A stretch of 64,000 nucleotides of DNA, from positions 62,001 through 126,000 of the forward strand of contig NZ_PCPB01000007.1 of assembly GCF_002979535.1 (NCBI RefSeq), in the 5' to 3' direction. Shown in pieces: positions 1 to 8,920 of the stretch. The notes beneath the pieces are model-generated. The model was not told the DNA's origin, searched no databases, and saw nothing but the letters and a program-made list of their open reading frames with translations. Position 1 is the first letter of the stretch, and every line of letters begins with the position of its first letter. The stretch comes from Brevundimonas sp. MYb52. GTDB lineage: Bacteria > Pseudomonadota > Alphaproteobacteria > Caulobacterales > Caulobacteraceae. The translations under genes and the position numbers were made by a program.

Positions 1-1293
1 GGCCAATACGACCTGCCCGAGAACGTTTTCGACGAGCAGCTTCAGGACTATGGCGTCAGCCATTTCCACAACAGCCTGATCTATGGCGACGGCGTCAACG
101 ACGTGGCCATCATCGGCAAGGGCCTGATCCACGGTCTGGGACTGGACCGCGAAGGCCCGACGCCGCGCTGGCACGGCATGGCCGGATGGAAGTCGCCCGC
201 CGAGCAGGGCCTGACCGCCGACGAGGCGCGTCGCGCCATCCCGCGCGAGATGGCCTATGAGGGCCGGGGCAACAAGGCCATCGGACTGACTGGATGCCGC
301 AACGTCCTGCTGCGCGACTTCACCATCCTGCAGGGCGGGCATTTCGCCTGCTACGTGCTGGGCTCGACCAATGTCCGCATCGATGGCCTGACGGTGGACA
401 CCGACCGCGACGGCATCGACATCGACGCCTGCCGCGATGTGAAGGTGACCAACTGTCTGGTCAACGCGCCCAAGGACGACGCCATCGTGCTGAAGAGCAG
501 CATGGCGCTGCAAGAGTTCCGCATGTGCGAGGACGTCAGCGTCATCGGCTGCAAGACCAGCGGCTATCTGCTGGGCACGGTGGTGGACGGCACCTATCAG
601 CCGTCGCCCTACATGTCGGTCGACAACGTCGGCGTGCTGGGACGGATCAAGCTGGGCACCGACTCGGCGGCCGGCTTCCGCAACATTCTGGTGTCCGACT
701 GCATCTGCGAGAATACGCGCGGGCTGCAGATGGGGGCCATCGACGGCGGGGTTCTGGAGGATGTGACCTTCTCAGACATCATCCTGAGGAACCCGGTCAA
801 TCACCCGATCTTTGTCCGTCTTTCGGCGCGCAACCGGGCGCCGCGCGGGGCCGCCATGTCGCAGGTACGTCGGGTTCGGTTCTCCAACATCAATGTCTCG
901 GGCGCGCGGGGTGACTTCGCCAGCGGCGTGGTCGGCATTCCCGGCGGGATCATCGAGGACGTCAGCTTTACCGACATCCATGTGCGCTCATCCGGCGGCG
1001 GCACGCGCGAGGAGGCGGCGCGGGAGATCCCCGAGCGGATCAACTCGTCGTTGGAGCCCAACTTCATGGGCGTCTTCCCGGCCCACGGTCTCTATGTCCG
1101 CCACGCCCGCAACATCACGGTCAAGGACACGACCTTTGAGGTCGAGCAGGCCGACGCCCGTCCGGCTGTGGTGATGGACAGCGTCGAGGGCGCCGTCATC
1201 GACGGCCTGCGCTCCAGCCTGGCTCCACGCTCGGCGGTGCGGGCGGTGCGCAGCCGCGACATCCAGACCGGCGACATCAGCCGCCTGAGCTGA
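1..1293 (+). CDS. GH28-like pectinase, 5' end outside window
   Basis: The frame is open from base 1, so the N-terminus and any signal peptide lie outside the window; about 430 residues are visible. The protein is a parallel beta-helix with GH28 landmarks: TDRDGIDIDAC (visible residues about 133-143), KDDAIVLKSS (about 158-167) with the paired Asp expected to be catalytic, and GRIKLGTDSAAGF. The classical GHG motif is replaced by a YLLGTVVDG segment, which I recall from a bacterial GH28 subfamily rather than from typical polygalacturonases. Expected role: exo-hydrolysis of galacturonate linkages in homogalacturonan or rhamnogalacturonan in the periplasm. It precedes the GH2 gene by 65 bases on the same strand, probably in one operon. 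Family is fairly sure; substrate is inferred. Confidence 0.8.
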   Translation, partial: GQYDLPENVFDEQLQDYGVSHFHNSLIYGDGVNDVAIIGKGLIHGLGLDREGPTPRWHGMAGWKSPAEQGLTADEARRAIPREMAYEGRGNKAIGLTGCRNVLLRDFTILQGGHFACYVLGSTNVRIDGLTVDTDRDGIDIDACRDVKVTNCLVNAPKDDAIVLKSSMALQEFRMCEDVSVIGCKTSGYLLGTVVDGTYQPSPYMSVDNVGVLGRIKLGTDSAAGFRNILVSDCICENTRGLQMGAIDGGVLEDVTFSDIILRNPVNHPIFVRLSARNRAPRGAAMSQVRRVRFSNINVSGARGDFASGVVGIPGGIIEDVSFTDIHVRSSGGGTREEAAREIPERINSSLEPNFMGVFPAHGLYVRHARNITVKDTTFEVEQADARPAVVMDSVEGAVIDGLRSSLAPRSAVRAVRSRDIQTGDISRLS

Positions 1294-1358
1294 AGGGCCG
1301 CGCGCCCGCCCCTGAACGACACGACAACGACGCCCGACAAGGGCGCGAGGAGGATTTC

Positions 1359-3452
1359 ATGAAGCGCCTTTCCCCCCAATCCCTACGCGCGCGACTGATC
1401 GTCGGCGGGGCCGTCTGGGCCCTGACGGCCGGTGCTGCCCTGGCGGCCGATGTGACGCCGCTGACTGAGGGATGGCGCTTCACGCGCACCGACGCCACGG
1501 GGGCGCAAGGCCCGCGCTTTGACGATCGGGCCTGGGGCTCGGTGGTCGTGCCGCACACCTATAATGTCGAGGATTCCGGCATCGGCGGAGCCAAGGCCCG
1601 AGGCGAGCCCGAGGGCGTCTATTATCGCGGGCCAGCCTGGTATCGCCTGACGCTGGATCAGGCGCCGCAGCCGGGCAAGCGCTACTTCCTGCATTTCGGC
1701 GGAGCGGCGCTGAAAGCCGAGGTCTATCTGAACGGCCGGTCGGTCGGCACGCACGAGGGGGGATACGCCGCCTTCCGCTATGACGTCACCGACGCCCTGC
1801 GGAGCGGCGGGAACCTGCTGGCGGTGCGCGTCGATAACGCCAAGAACCCGCGCTATGCCCCGCTGAACGGCGACTTCAACATCTTCGGCGGCCTCTATCG
1901 CGAGGTGAAGCTGATCGAGGCGCCTGACCTGCATATCGACCTAATGCAGCACGGCGGGCCGGGCCTGCACGTTCGCACGGACGCCCTGTCTCCCGGACAG
2001 GCCCAGATCAGTTCGCGGCTCTTTGTCCGCAATGACAGCCGTTTGGCCAAACGCTTTGAGGTGCTGACGCGCATCACCGACGCGGACGGCGCGGTCGTGG
2101 CCGAGACGCGCACGCCGGCGACGCTGACGGCGGGACAGGGCCAGACGGTCGAGCAGAGCTTGACGCTGGCCAACCCCGAGCTGTGGACGGGACGGGCCTC
2201 GCCCTATCTCTACAGGGTCACATCCGAGATCCTGGTCGACGGCCAGGCGATCGACAGCGCCGAGGTCCCGCTGGGCGTCCGCACCGTGGGCCTGAGCGAC
2301 AAGGGCGAGTTCCTGCTCAACGGCCAGCCCTACGCCCTCTATGGCGCCAACATCCAGATGCCGACTCGCTTCGGCAAGGGCCCCATAGTCAGCGACGCCG
2401 AGATCGACGAGGACATGCAGATCATGTCCGACATGGGCGTCACCGCCCTGCGTCTGGCGCACATGCAGCACCCGCCGCGCGTCTATGAGACGGCGAACCG
2501 CCTGGGCCTGCTGCTGGTCACCGAGGTGCCGCTGATCGACGACATGGACCCGTCGGACCAGTTCCGCGAGAACCTGGTCCAGCAGATGCGCGAACTGATC
2601 GCCCAGAACGACAACCACCCCTCGGTCGGTCTGTGGGGCATCGGCAACGAGCTGCGGACCTCGGGCGACGCGGCTAACCGCCTGATGGCCGCCTTGCAGA
2701 GCACGGCCAAGGAGATGGATCCCACGCGGCCGACGACCTACGCCCACTGCTGCCTGGCGGACGACGACTCCATCGCCCAGCACAGCGACACCGTCTCCTA
2801 TAACCGCTACTTCGGCTGGTACTGGACCGAGCCCAAGGACATCGGGCCCTGGGCCGATGAACTGCACGCCCGGATGCCCAACCGGCCCATCGGCGTCAGC
2901 GAATATGGCGCCGGGGCCAGCATTCTGCATCAGGAAGACCCGGTGATGCGCCGCCCGGTGGCCGATGGCTACTGGCACCCCGAGCAGTGGCAGACGACCT
3001 TCCACGAGGTGCACTGGCGCGAGATGCGCCAGCGCCCCTATCTGTGGTCGAACTTCATCTGGCTGGGCTTCGACTTCCCCTCGTTCAAGCGCAACGAGGG
3101 TGATCGTCCGGCCATCAATGACAAAGGCCTGGTCACAGAAGACCGTCAGACGCGCAAGGACGCCTACTACTGGTATCAGGCCAACTGGTCGGACGAGCCG
3201 ATGATGCACATCACCAGCCGCCGCGACGTCAACAAGCGAACGCAGCGGGTGAAGGTGAAGGTCTTCTCCAATCAGGATCAGGTGCGCCTGCGCCTGAACG
3301 GCGGCGACTGGACCGTCGTGCCGGTCGAGGATCACGCCGCCGTCTGGGAAATCGACCTGGCGAGGGGCGAGAACCTGGTCGAGGCGACGACCGAGGCGGG
3401 CGACCGCGTCCTGAGCGACAGCGTGCGCTGGACCTATCGCACCTCGCCCTGA
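1359..3452 (+). CDS. Secreted GH2 beta-galactosidase/beta-glucuronidase family enzyme
   Basis: The 697-residue protein has a Sec signal peptide (hydrophobic stretch ending ALAA near residue 30). It then shows the GH2 order: jelly-roll sugar-binding domain (about 35-200, with YRGPAWYR and the KNPRYAPLNGDFNIFGG loop), an Ig-like domain (about 210-310) and a TIM barrel. Catalytic residues visible are the acid/base E431 in GIGNEL and the nucleophile E515 in GVSEYGAG. An AGGAGG ribosome site sits just ahead of the ATG. It follows the GH28-like gene in a probable operon and is closed by a strong terminator. It likely removes a terminal beta-galactosyl or beta-glucuronyl unit from pectic side chains in the periplasm. 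The exact sugar cannot be read from the sequence. Confidence 0.88.
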   Translation: MKRLSPQSLRARLIVGGAVWALTAGAALAADVTPLTEGWRFTRTDATGAQGPRFDDRAWGSVVVPHTYNVEDSGIGGAKARGEPEGVYYRGPAWYRLTLDQAPQPGKRYFLHFGGAALKAEVYLNGRSVGTHEGGYAAFRYDVTDALRSGGNLLAVRVDNAKNPRYAPLNGDFNIFGGLYREVKLIEAPDLHIDLMQHGGPGLHVRTDALSPGQAQISSRLFVRNDSRLAKRFEVLTRITDADGAVVAETRTPATLTAGQGQTVEQSLTLANPELWTGRASPYLYRVTSEILVDGQAIDSAEVPLGVRTVGLSDKGEFLLNGQPYALYGANIQMPTRFGKGPIVSDAEIDEDMQIMSDMGVTALRLAHMQHPPRVYETANRLGLLLVTEVPLIDDMDPSDQFRENLVQQMRELIAQNDNHPSVGLWGIGNELRTSGDAANRLMAALQSTAKEMDPTRPTTYAHCCLADDDSIAQHSDTVSYNRYFGWYWTEPKDIGPWADELHARMPNRPIGVSEYGAGASILHQEDPVMRRPVADGYWHPEQWQTTFHEVHWREMRQRPYLWSNFIWLGFDFPSFKRNEGDRPAINDKGLVTEDRQTRKDAYYWYQANWSDEPMMHITSRRDVNKRTQRVKVKVFSNQDQVRLRLNGGDWTVVPVEDHAAVWEIDLARGENLVEATTEAGDRVLSDSVRWTYRTSP

Positions 3453-3479
3453 TCGGTCGTCTTCTTTCTCCTGACCCTC

Positions 3480-3515
3480 AAGCCCTCCCGTTTTCGCTCG
3501 GGAGGGCTTCTTTTT
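3480..3515 (+). terminator. Rho-independent terminator of the GH28-GH2 unit
   Basis: A perfect 11-bp stem (AAGCCCTCCCG paired with CGGGAGGGCTT) with an 8-base loop is followed by C and five T. It lies 27 bases after the GH2 stop codon. Confidence 0.9.
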
Positions 3516-3528
3516 GCGCGCGCCTACG

Positions 3529-3560
3529 AAAACCCCCTCCCGGCGGGGCCGGGAGGGGGC
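3529..3560 (-). terminator. Rho-independent terminator for the minus-strand GH78 unit
   Basis: A perfect 11-bp stem (CCCCCTCCCGG with CCGGGAGGGGG, 5-base loop) is followed on the minus strand by TTTT. It lies 25 bases beyond the GH78 stop. Together with the plus-strand terminator beside it, it insulates two convergent units. Confidence 0.85.
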
Positions 3561-3584
3561 GTTCAGGACAGCGAAAGCGAGGGC

Positions 3585-6500
3585 TCAGGCCCGAGACAGG
3601 AAGCGGTAGTCGCCCGAGCCGACCTCCAGCACCAGACGGTCGCCGTCCATGCCGCGCACGACGACGCCGTCAGTCTGGCTCAGGGGGCGACCGTTCTCGC
3701 GCACGCTGTCGGCCGATCGGGCGGGCAGGCGGACCTCGGCGCGGCTGTTGGTCGGCACGACCAGATGCAGGTCGAAGCCGCCGTCGGGCTTCAACTCCCA
3801 GTCGGTGGTGATCCGGCCCAGGATGCTGTCGTAGTCCCCGCCGCCGCGCGGGACGCGGGCGTCCAGCACAGGATCGAAACGGAAGGTCAGGAAACCGGCC
3901 TTGATCGGCTCGATCCCGGCGATACGACGGAAGACGAAGCCCGTCACCGCGCCCAGGGCGTAGTGGTTGAACGAGTTCATCGCCACATCGCCTACGTCGC
4001 CGTTCCACCGCTCCCAGATGGTCGTCGCGTCCTTGCGGATCATATAGCCCCAGGACGGGAAGTCGGTGCGCAGCAGCAGGTCGTAGACGAGGCTGTCCTG
4101 ATCATTGTCGGCCAGGGCGTCCAGGCTGTAGGGCGTGCCGAGGAAGCCCGTCGACAGCAGAGTGCCGCGACGGCGGATGTCGGCGACCAGATGACCAGTC
4201 GCGGCGGCCCGCTGGCTGTCAGGCACGAGGCCGAAGCGCAGGGCCAGGATGTAGCCGGCCTGGGAGCCGTTGCCCATCGAACCGTCGGGTCGGACGAACT
4301 CGCGTTGGAAGGCGGCGGTGATCCGCCGGGCCAGATCGCGATAGCGCACGGCCTCGGGGCGACGGCCCGAACCCAGGGCCATCTCGGCCATGGCGTCGAC
4401 CGAGTGCTTCCACATGGCGGTGGCGATCAGGGCCTTGGGCGTCGTCTCGTCGCCGGGATTGACGGCGTCCAGCGCCACCCAGTCGCCGAAGTCGTAGCCG
4501 CGCTGATTGCGCCAGATCAGGTCCGGGTTGTGCTCCAGGATGAAGCCGAGATAGCGGCTCATCGCCGCCCAGTTTTGATCCACCACGGCGGTGTCGCCGT
4601 AACGCTGCCAGGCGGTCCACGGCAGGATGACCCCGCCGTCGGCCCAGCCCGGCGAGGCGCCGAGGCCCAGTTCCTGCCAGCCGGCGGGGGCGTAGTCAGG
4701 GAACTCGCCGCGCGGTCCCTGAGCGTCGCGCACGTCGCCCATGAAGCGTTCCGTGAAGGCGGCCACGTCCATGTTGAAGGCGGCGGCGTCCCAGAAGACA
4801 TTGGCGTCACCGGTCCAGCCCAGGCGCTCGTCGCGTTGCGGACAGTCGGTCGGCACGCCGAAGAAGTTGGATCTCTGGCTCCACAGGGTGTTGCGCCACA
4901 GCCCATGGATGACCGGATTTGCGACCCGCAGATGACCCGTCTCGATCAGATTGGACGAGACGACGACGCCCTCGATGTCGTCGACCGTGGGCGCCCGGCC
5001 CATGGCTTCTTCAAAGCCTTCGACCTCGACATAGCGGAAGCCGAAATAGGTGAAGCGCGGCTCATAGGTCTCGCCCGCCGGATCGCCTTTCAGCGTGTAG
5101 ACGAGGGCGGCGCGGGCGGCGCGCAGGTTGGACTGATCGACGTGACCATCCGCCTGCAAGACCTCAGCGAACTTCAGCGTCACGGCCTGACCGGCCCGGC
5201 CCTTCACCTTGAGACGCGACCAGCCCGAGAAGTTCTGGCCGTAGTCGAGGACGTAGTGGCTGCCGACCTTGGTGATCGACCGGGCATTCAGCGTCTCGAT
5301 GCGGCGCAGCGGCGGGCTGATCTGGGCCTTGAGAACGCAGGGCGGCGTGGGCGCAATGTCCACGCCGCGCCATCCGGCGGCGTCAAAGCCGGGCGCGGCC
5401 CAGCCGGCCTTCTCCAGCCGGGCGTCATAGTCCTCGCCGTAATAGATCTCGCCCTTGGTGACCGGGGCCTCGGTCAGTCGCCAGCTGTCGTCGGTGACGA
5501 CCGTCTCGCGCGCGCCGTCGACGTAGGTGATCTCGAGTTGAGCAAAGAAGCGCAAGGGCGCATCGCCGAAGGCGTAGCGACCCGCCGGCGCATGGTAGCT
5601 GCCGTACCAGCCGTCGCCGACCATGGCCCCGATGGCGTTGTCGCCTGTGGTCAGCAGGTCGGTGACGTCGTGGACCTGATAGAGGGCGGTCTTGCGGAAG
5701 TCGGTGCTCTCGGGGCTGAGCAGGGCGTCGCCGACGCGCTTGCCGTTGATCTGGGCCTCATAGACCCCCAGCGCCGTCGCATAGAGACGGGCGTGGGCGA
5801 TCGGCCGGGCGACCGCGAAATCCTTGCGCAGCAGGAAGGCGCCATAACCGGGCCAGGCCTGGGGCTGGTTCTTCGACACCTCGGCGTTCGTCCAGCGGGC
5901 GTCGCTGAAACCAGGCTGCTCCCAGCCCTTGGGCGCATGAAGGGCCGTCTTCATGCCGCGCGAGGTGATGCGCACCACGCGGCCGCCGCCCAGATCGGCG
6001 CGGATCATGGCGGCCGCCGCGATCTCGAAGAACTTGGGCTCGTTGAAGGCGGCGGGGTCCTTGACGCGGAAGGCGACGACGTGACGGCCCGCATTGAGGC
6101 GGTGGCGCGTCTCGGCGATGGGGGCCACGCCGAAGGAGATGGAGGGGTGGTGCGGCCGCTCCAGAGTCTTGCCGTCTAGCCAGATCTCGGCGTCGAAATT
6201 GGCGATGGAGAACAGGGTGACGTCCGCCGCCGAGGGCAGGTTGAAGCTTAGGCGGAAGAAGCGATCCGACTTGTCCGCCGGCCGGTCGCCGCGCATCCAC
6301 AGCAGACCCGCCTGACGGTCGGCGTGGGCCATTTCGGTTTCGGCGGCGATCCATTTGGCGCGCCAGTCCGACGGCTGGAGCAGACCCATCTCGAAGCGCG
6401 AGCTGGCGCTGGTCGCACGCCGTCCCTTGTTGTCGCGGATCAGCACGCGCCACCAGATGACCTGGCGCGATTTCAGCGGACTGCCCAGCCAGGACACGTC

Positions 6501-6812
6501 CATGCTCTGATCGGTCAGGACCTCACCGGCGTGCCACAGGTCGGGCGTGCCGGCCTCCAGCAGTTCGCGCGTGCTGGCGGCCTGGATTTCGTATCGGGTC
6601 TGCTGCACGCCGCGATCGGGGCTTTGCAGCCGCCACGACAAGCGCACGGCCTGATCTTCGAGCCCTATGGGGGCGACGGCGGCGGAGGCCTTGAGGTCCA
6701 GCACCTCCAGCGGCGGCGCCTGCAGGGCGCGGGCCGAGGCGGCGGGGGAGGCGGCGGCCAGACCGGCGAGGCCGGCGCCGCCCAGAAGGCCGCGACGCGA
6801 GACGGCGCTCAT
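3585..6812 (-). CDS. GH78 alpha-L-rhamnosidase, Tat-type signal
   Basis: The 1075-residue protein fits large multidomain GH78 enzymes. The N-terminus carries a twin-arginine pattern (SRRGLLGG) and an Ala-rich hydrophobic stretch, suggesting Tat export. Beta-sandwich domains fill about residues 35-590, followed by an (alpha/alpha)6 barrel and a C-terminal beta domain. The family signature DCPQRDERLGWTGD is intact, with the presumed general acid at E662. It hydrolyses terminal alpha-L-rhamnose from pectic or flavonoid glycosides. Its ATG overlaps the stop of the upstream beta-helix gene (ATGA), so the two are translationally coupled under the operator near 8860. Family assignment is firm; the linkage specificity is not visible. 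Confidence 0.93.
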   Translation of the reverse strand: MSAVSRRGLLGGAGLAGLAAASPAASARALQAPPLEVLDLKASAAVAPIGLEDQAVRLSWRLQSPDRGVQQTRYEIQAASTRELLEAGTPDLWHAGEVLTDQSMDVSWLGSPLKSRQVIWWRVLIRDNKGRRATSASSRFEMGLLQPSDWRAKWIAAETEMAHADRQAGLLWMRGDRPADKSDRFFRLSFNLPSAADVTLFSIANFDAEIWLDGKTLERPHHPSISFGVAPIAETRHRLNAGRHVVAFRVKDPAAFNEPKFFEIAAAAMIRADLGGGRVVRITSRGMKTALHAPKGWEQPGFSDARWTNAEVSKNQPQAWPGYGAFLLRKDFAVARPIAHARLYATALGVYEAQINGKRVGDALLSPESTDFRKTALYQVHDVTDLLTTGDNAIGAMVGDGWYGSYHAPAGRYAFGDAPLRFFAQLEITYVDGARETVVTDDSWRLTEAPVTKGEIYYGEDYDARLEKAGWAAPGFDAAGWRGVDIAPTPPCVLKAQISPPLRRIETLNARSITKVGSHYVLDYGQNFSGWSRLKVKGRAGQAVTLKFAEVLQADGHVDQSNLRAARAALVYTLKGDPAGETYEPRFTYFGFRYVEVEGFEEAMGRAPTVDDIEGVVVSSNLIETGHLRVANPVIHGLWRNTLWSQRSNFFGVPTDCPQRDERLGWTGDANVFWDAAAFNMDVAAFTERFMGDVRDAQGPRGEFPDYAPAGWQELGLGASPGWADGGVILPWTAWQRYGDTAVVDQNWAAMSRYLGFILEHNPDLIWRNQRGYDFGDWVALDAVNPGDETTPKALIATAMWKHSVDAMAEMALGSGRRPEAVRYRDLARRITAAFQREFVRPDGSMGNGSQAGYILALRFGLVPDSQRAAATGHLVADIRRRGTLLSTGFLGTPYSLDALADNDQDSLVYDLLLRTDFPSWGYMIRKDATTIWERWNGDVGDVAMNSFNHYALGAVTGFVFRRIAGIEPIKAGFLTFRFDPVLDARVPRGGGDYDSILGRITTDWELKPDGGFDLHLVVPTNSRAEVRLPARSADSVRENGRPLSQTDGVVVRGMDGDRLVLEVGSGDYRFLSRA

Positions 6813-8836
6813 CGTGCGGCGCCTGCGACCGGACGCGGTCCGGCGGAGTCCATGACGGCCTGGGCCTCTGCGGGCCAGTCGCGGGCGGGGAAGAGGAAGT
6901 TGCCCTCGGCGACGTTGCCGATCTCGCGCAGCCAGCGGCCGCCGGTGCGCATGGAGTTATGCCAGTTGCCGGTCGCGGTGTTGTCGGTCGAAATCCGGCG
7001 CTGATACATCTTGCCGGCGGTGTTGATATTCAGCCACTTGCCCTGGGTGTCGATGACGTTGCCCGTGACGGTGAAGTGCTTGGAGCCCTCGTCCAGATAG
7101 ACGCCGATCTTGTCGCGGATGTCGAAGATGTGGTTGGCGCGGATGACCGAGTCCGGGTTGGCCGACAGGTTGTAGATGGCGCCGCCGTCCATATACCAGG
7201 TCTTCACGCCGTGGATGCGGTTGCCCTCGATCAGGGTATTGCGCAGCGTCGTCGGGGTGGTGAAGCGGGTGTTGTAGAGATAGCCCTTCTGGTTCTCGTC
7301 GTAGTTCGGATTGCCGCCCGCGTCGTTGTAGCCCCATCCCCAACCCACGGCGATCGCGTCATAGGGGGCGTCGGTGATGTCGTTGTGCAGGATGCGGGTC
7401 CCGTCGATGTAGGTCGTCAGGATCGCGGCGTTGTCCTTGTAGTCCTGGCTGACGCCCGCGATGACGTTGTCGGCGATCTCGATGTTGCGGCTGGTCAGGT
7501 TCGGGTCGGTCGGATGGTGGGCGTCCAGGCGCACCCCGCCGGCCATGATGGCGCTGCCCGACAGGACGCCGAAGTGGTTGCGGCTGACGCGCACATCTTG
7601 CACCGCCAGGCCGACGCCCGACAGGTTGGCGACGGCTTCGTTGCCCAAACCGAGCGCGATCTGCCCTAGCTGGGTGAAGTGGTTGTTCTCGAAGACGATG
7701 TCGCGGGCGGCGGCGACCTGAACCGCCGCCGGGATCTGGTGCCAGAGCTGGCGCATGGACTCGAACTCGGGGCAGCCCCAGCCGCAGCTCGACCAGGCGT
7801 CGGCGGGACGGATCGGCGAGACATCCTTGAGGAAGGCGCCGCTTTGCTGGTTGGCGTAGCCGGTCGCTTCCGACGGCCCCATCCATGAGGTGTAGGAGAA
7901 GCGCAGGCCGTTGAAGGTCAGGTTGCGGATCGGCGCTTCAGGCGTGCCGCTGACTGACATCAGGGCGGGCAGGGCCGGGACCGTGACCCGCAGCTTGGCG
8001 ATGTCGTCGTCCTGGGCAATGCGCAGGTAGAGCTTGCCCGCCTTGGGGTCGATGAACCACTGATAGGGCTTGGCGTGCCAGTCGTTGGTCTTGCCGATCA
8101 GTTCGGGGGCGTTGACCAGGAAGAGCCGGGAATCGTCCGGGAAGATCGGCTTCGAGATCGTGTCGTAACCCCAGGTGTTATTGTCCCAGGCGGGCTGTTG
8201 CATCGTCAGCGTCGTGCCGCTGATCGAGGCGACGGGCGAGAAGCGGTCAGTGAAGAAGCCGGTAGCCTCGACCTCCAGCCGGTCGGGGTGCTGGATCGAG
8301 CCGATGAAGGCCAGGTCGGGGTTGGTGATCTCCATGCCCGTGGCGGTGAAGTTCACATCCGAATGGCTGATCTCCAGCCAGGGGCGTTCGGCCAGGGTGT
8401 CGTTGACCCAGACCTGACGCGCATCGAGGCCCTTGGGGATGTCGGCGACATAGATGCGGCGTTCTGCGTCCGAAACCGTGAAACCCGAGACGTCGAAGCC
8501 GCCCGAGATGATCGGGCGCTCGCCGGACTTGGCCTGCCAGATCACCTTGTGGTCGCCCTGGCCGCCGTCGATGGCGTTGAAGACCAGGGGCTGATCCAGG
8601 CGATAGGTTCCGGCTGCAATCTCGACCGTGACGTCTTCGGAGCGGTTGTGGCTGCGGACCAGAGCCTGGGCCCGCGTCAGGGACTTGACCGGGCGCGTGG
8701 CGCTGCCGGGATTGCGGTCGTTGCCGTCAGGCGAGACGTGGACCGTCGTCTGCGCGCCCACAGCCGTCGCCGAGAGCATGATCCCGGCGGACAGAAGGCC
8801 CGCCGTGATCATGCCGAAACCTGCACCTTGCCCCAT
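6809..8836 (-). CDS. Secreted right-handed beta-helix protein, GH141-like
   Basis: The 675-residue protein has a signal peptide ending VGAQ near residue 29. The next segment (TTVHVSPDGNDRNPGSATR, then a VTVEIAAGTYRLDQPL strand and an IISGGFDVSGF strand) is typical of beta-helix carbohydrate enzymes. The later motifs TTYIDGTRILHND, AIAVGWGWG and GVYLDEGSKHFTV match what I know of GH141 and related beta-helix proteins. GH141 includes an alpha-L-fucosidase acting on rhamnogalacturonan II and xylanases. It is the first gene of a two-gene unit with the GH78 rhamnosidase and sits behind a regulon operator. GH141 membership is an inference; a general beta-helix pectin-active protein is the fallback. 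Confidence 0.7.
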   Translation of the reverse strand: MGQGAGFGMITAGLLSAGIMLSATAVGAQTTVHVSPDGNDRNPGSATRPVKSLTRAQALVRSHNRSEDVTVEIAAGTYRLDQPLVFNAIDGGQGDHKVIWQAKSGERPIISGGFDVSGFTVSDAERRIYVADIPKGLDARQVWVNDTLAERPWLEISHSDVNFTATGMEITNPDLAFIGSIQHPDRLEVEATGFFTDRFSPVASISGTTLTMQQPAWDNNTWGYDTISKPIFPDDSRLFLVNAPELIGKTNDWHAKPYQWFIDPKAGKLYLRIAQDDDIAKLRVTVPALPALMSVSGTPEAPIRNLTFNGLRFSYTSWMGPSEATGYANQQSGAFLKDVSPIRPADAWSSCGWGCPEFESMRQLWHQIPAAVQVAAARDIVFENNHFTQLGQIALGLGNEAVANLSGVGLAVQDVRVSRNHFGVLSGSAIMAGGVRLDAHHPTDPNLTSRNIEIADNVIAGVSQDYKDNAAILTTYIDGTRILHNDITDAPYDAIAVGWGWGYNDAGGNPNYDENQKGYLYNTRFTTPTTLRNTLIEGNRIHGVKTWYMDGGAIYNLSANPDSVIRANHIFDIRDKIGVYLDEGSKHFTVTGNVIDTQGKWLNINTAGKMYQRRISTDNTATGNWHNSMRTGGRWLREIGNVAEGNFLFPARDWPAEAQAVMDSAGPRPVAGAAR

Positions 8837-8852
8837 CCCGCACTCCCATAAA

Positions 8853-8868
8853 CATATTATGTATTATG
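8853..8868 (-). promoter_or_regulatory. Operator site A of the GntR-type regulon
   Basis: On the minus strand the sequence reads CATAATACATAATATG, matching the palindrome CATAATACGTATTATG at 13 of 16 positions. It lies 16 bases upstream of the start of the beta-helix/GH78 unit. Four similar elements occur before other units of the locus. Confidence 0.7.
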
Positions 8869-8920
8869 AAATCAGCCTAGCGGATGGACCCTCGGTGTCA
8901 ATGCAGGGGGAGGGAGGAAA

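Noticed and set aside
3765-6179. An open frame of about 800 codons opposite the first GH78 gene
   Set aside because: It is the antisense shadow of a G+C-rich gene: composition is dominated by Gly, Ala, Arg and Val, no domain is recognisable, and the GH78 frame has full catalytic motifs.
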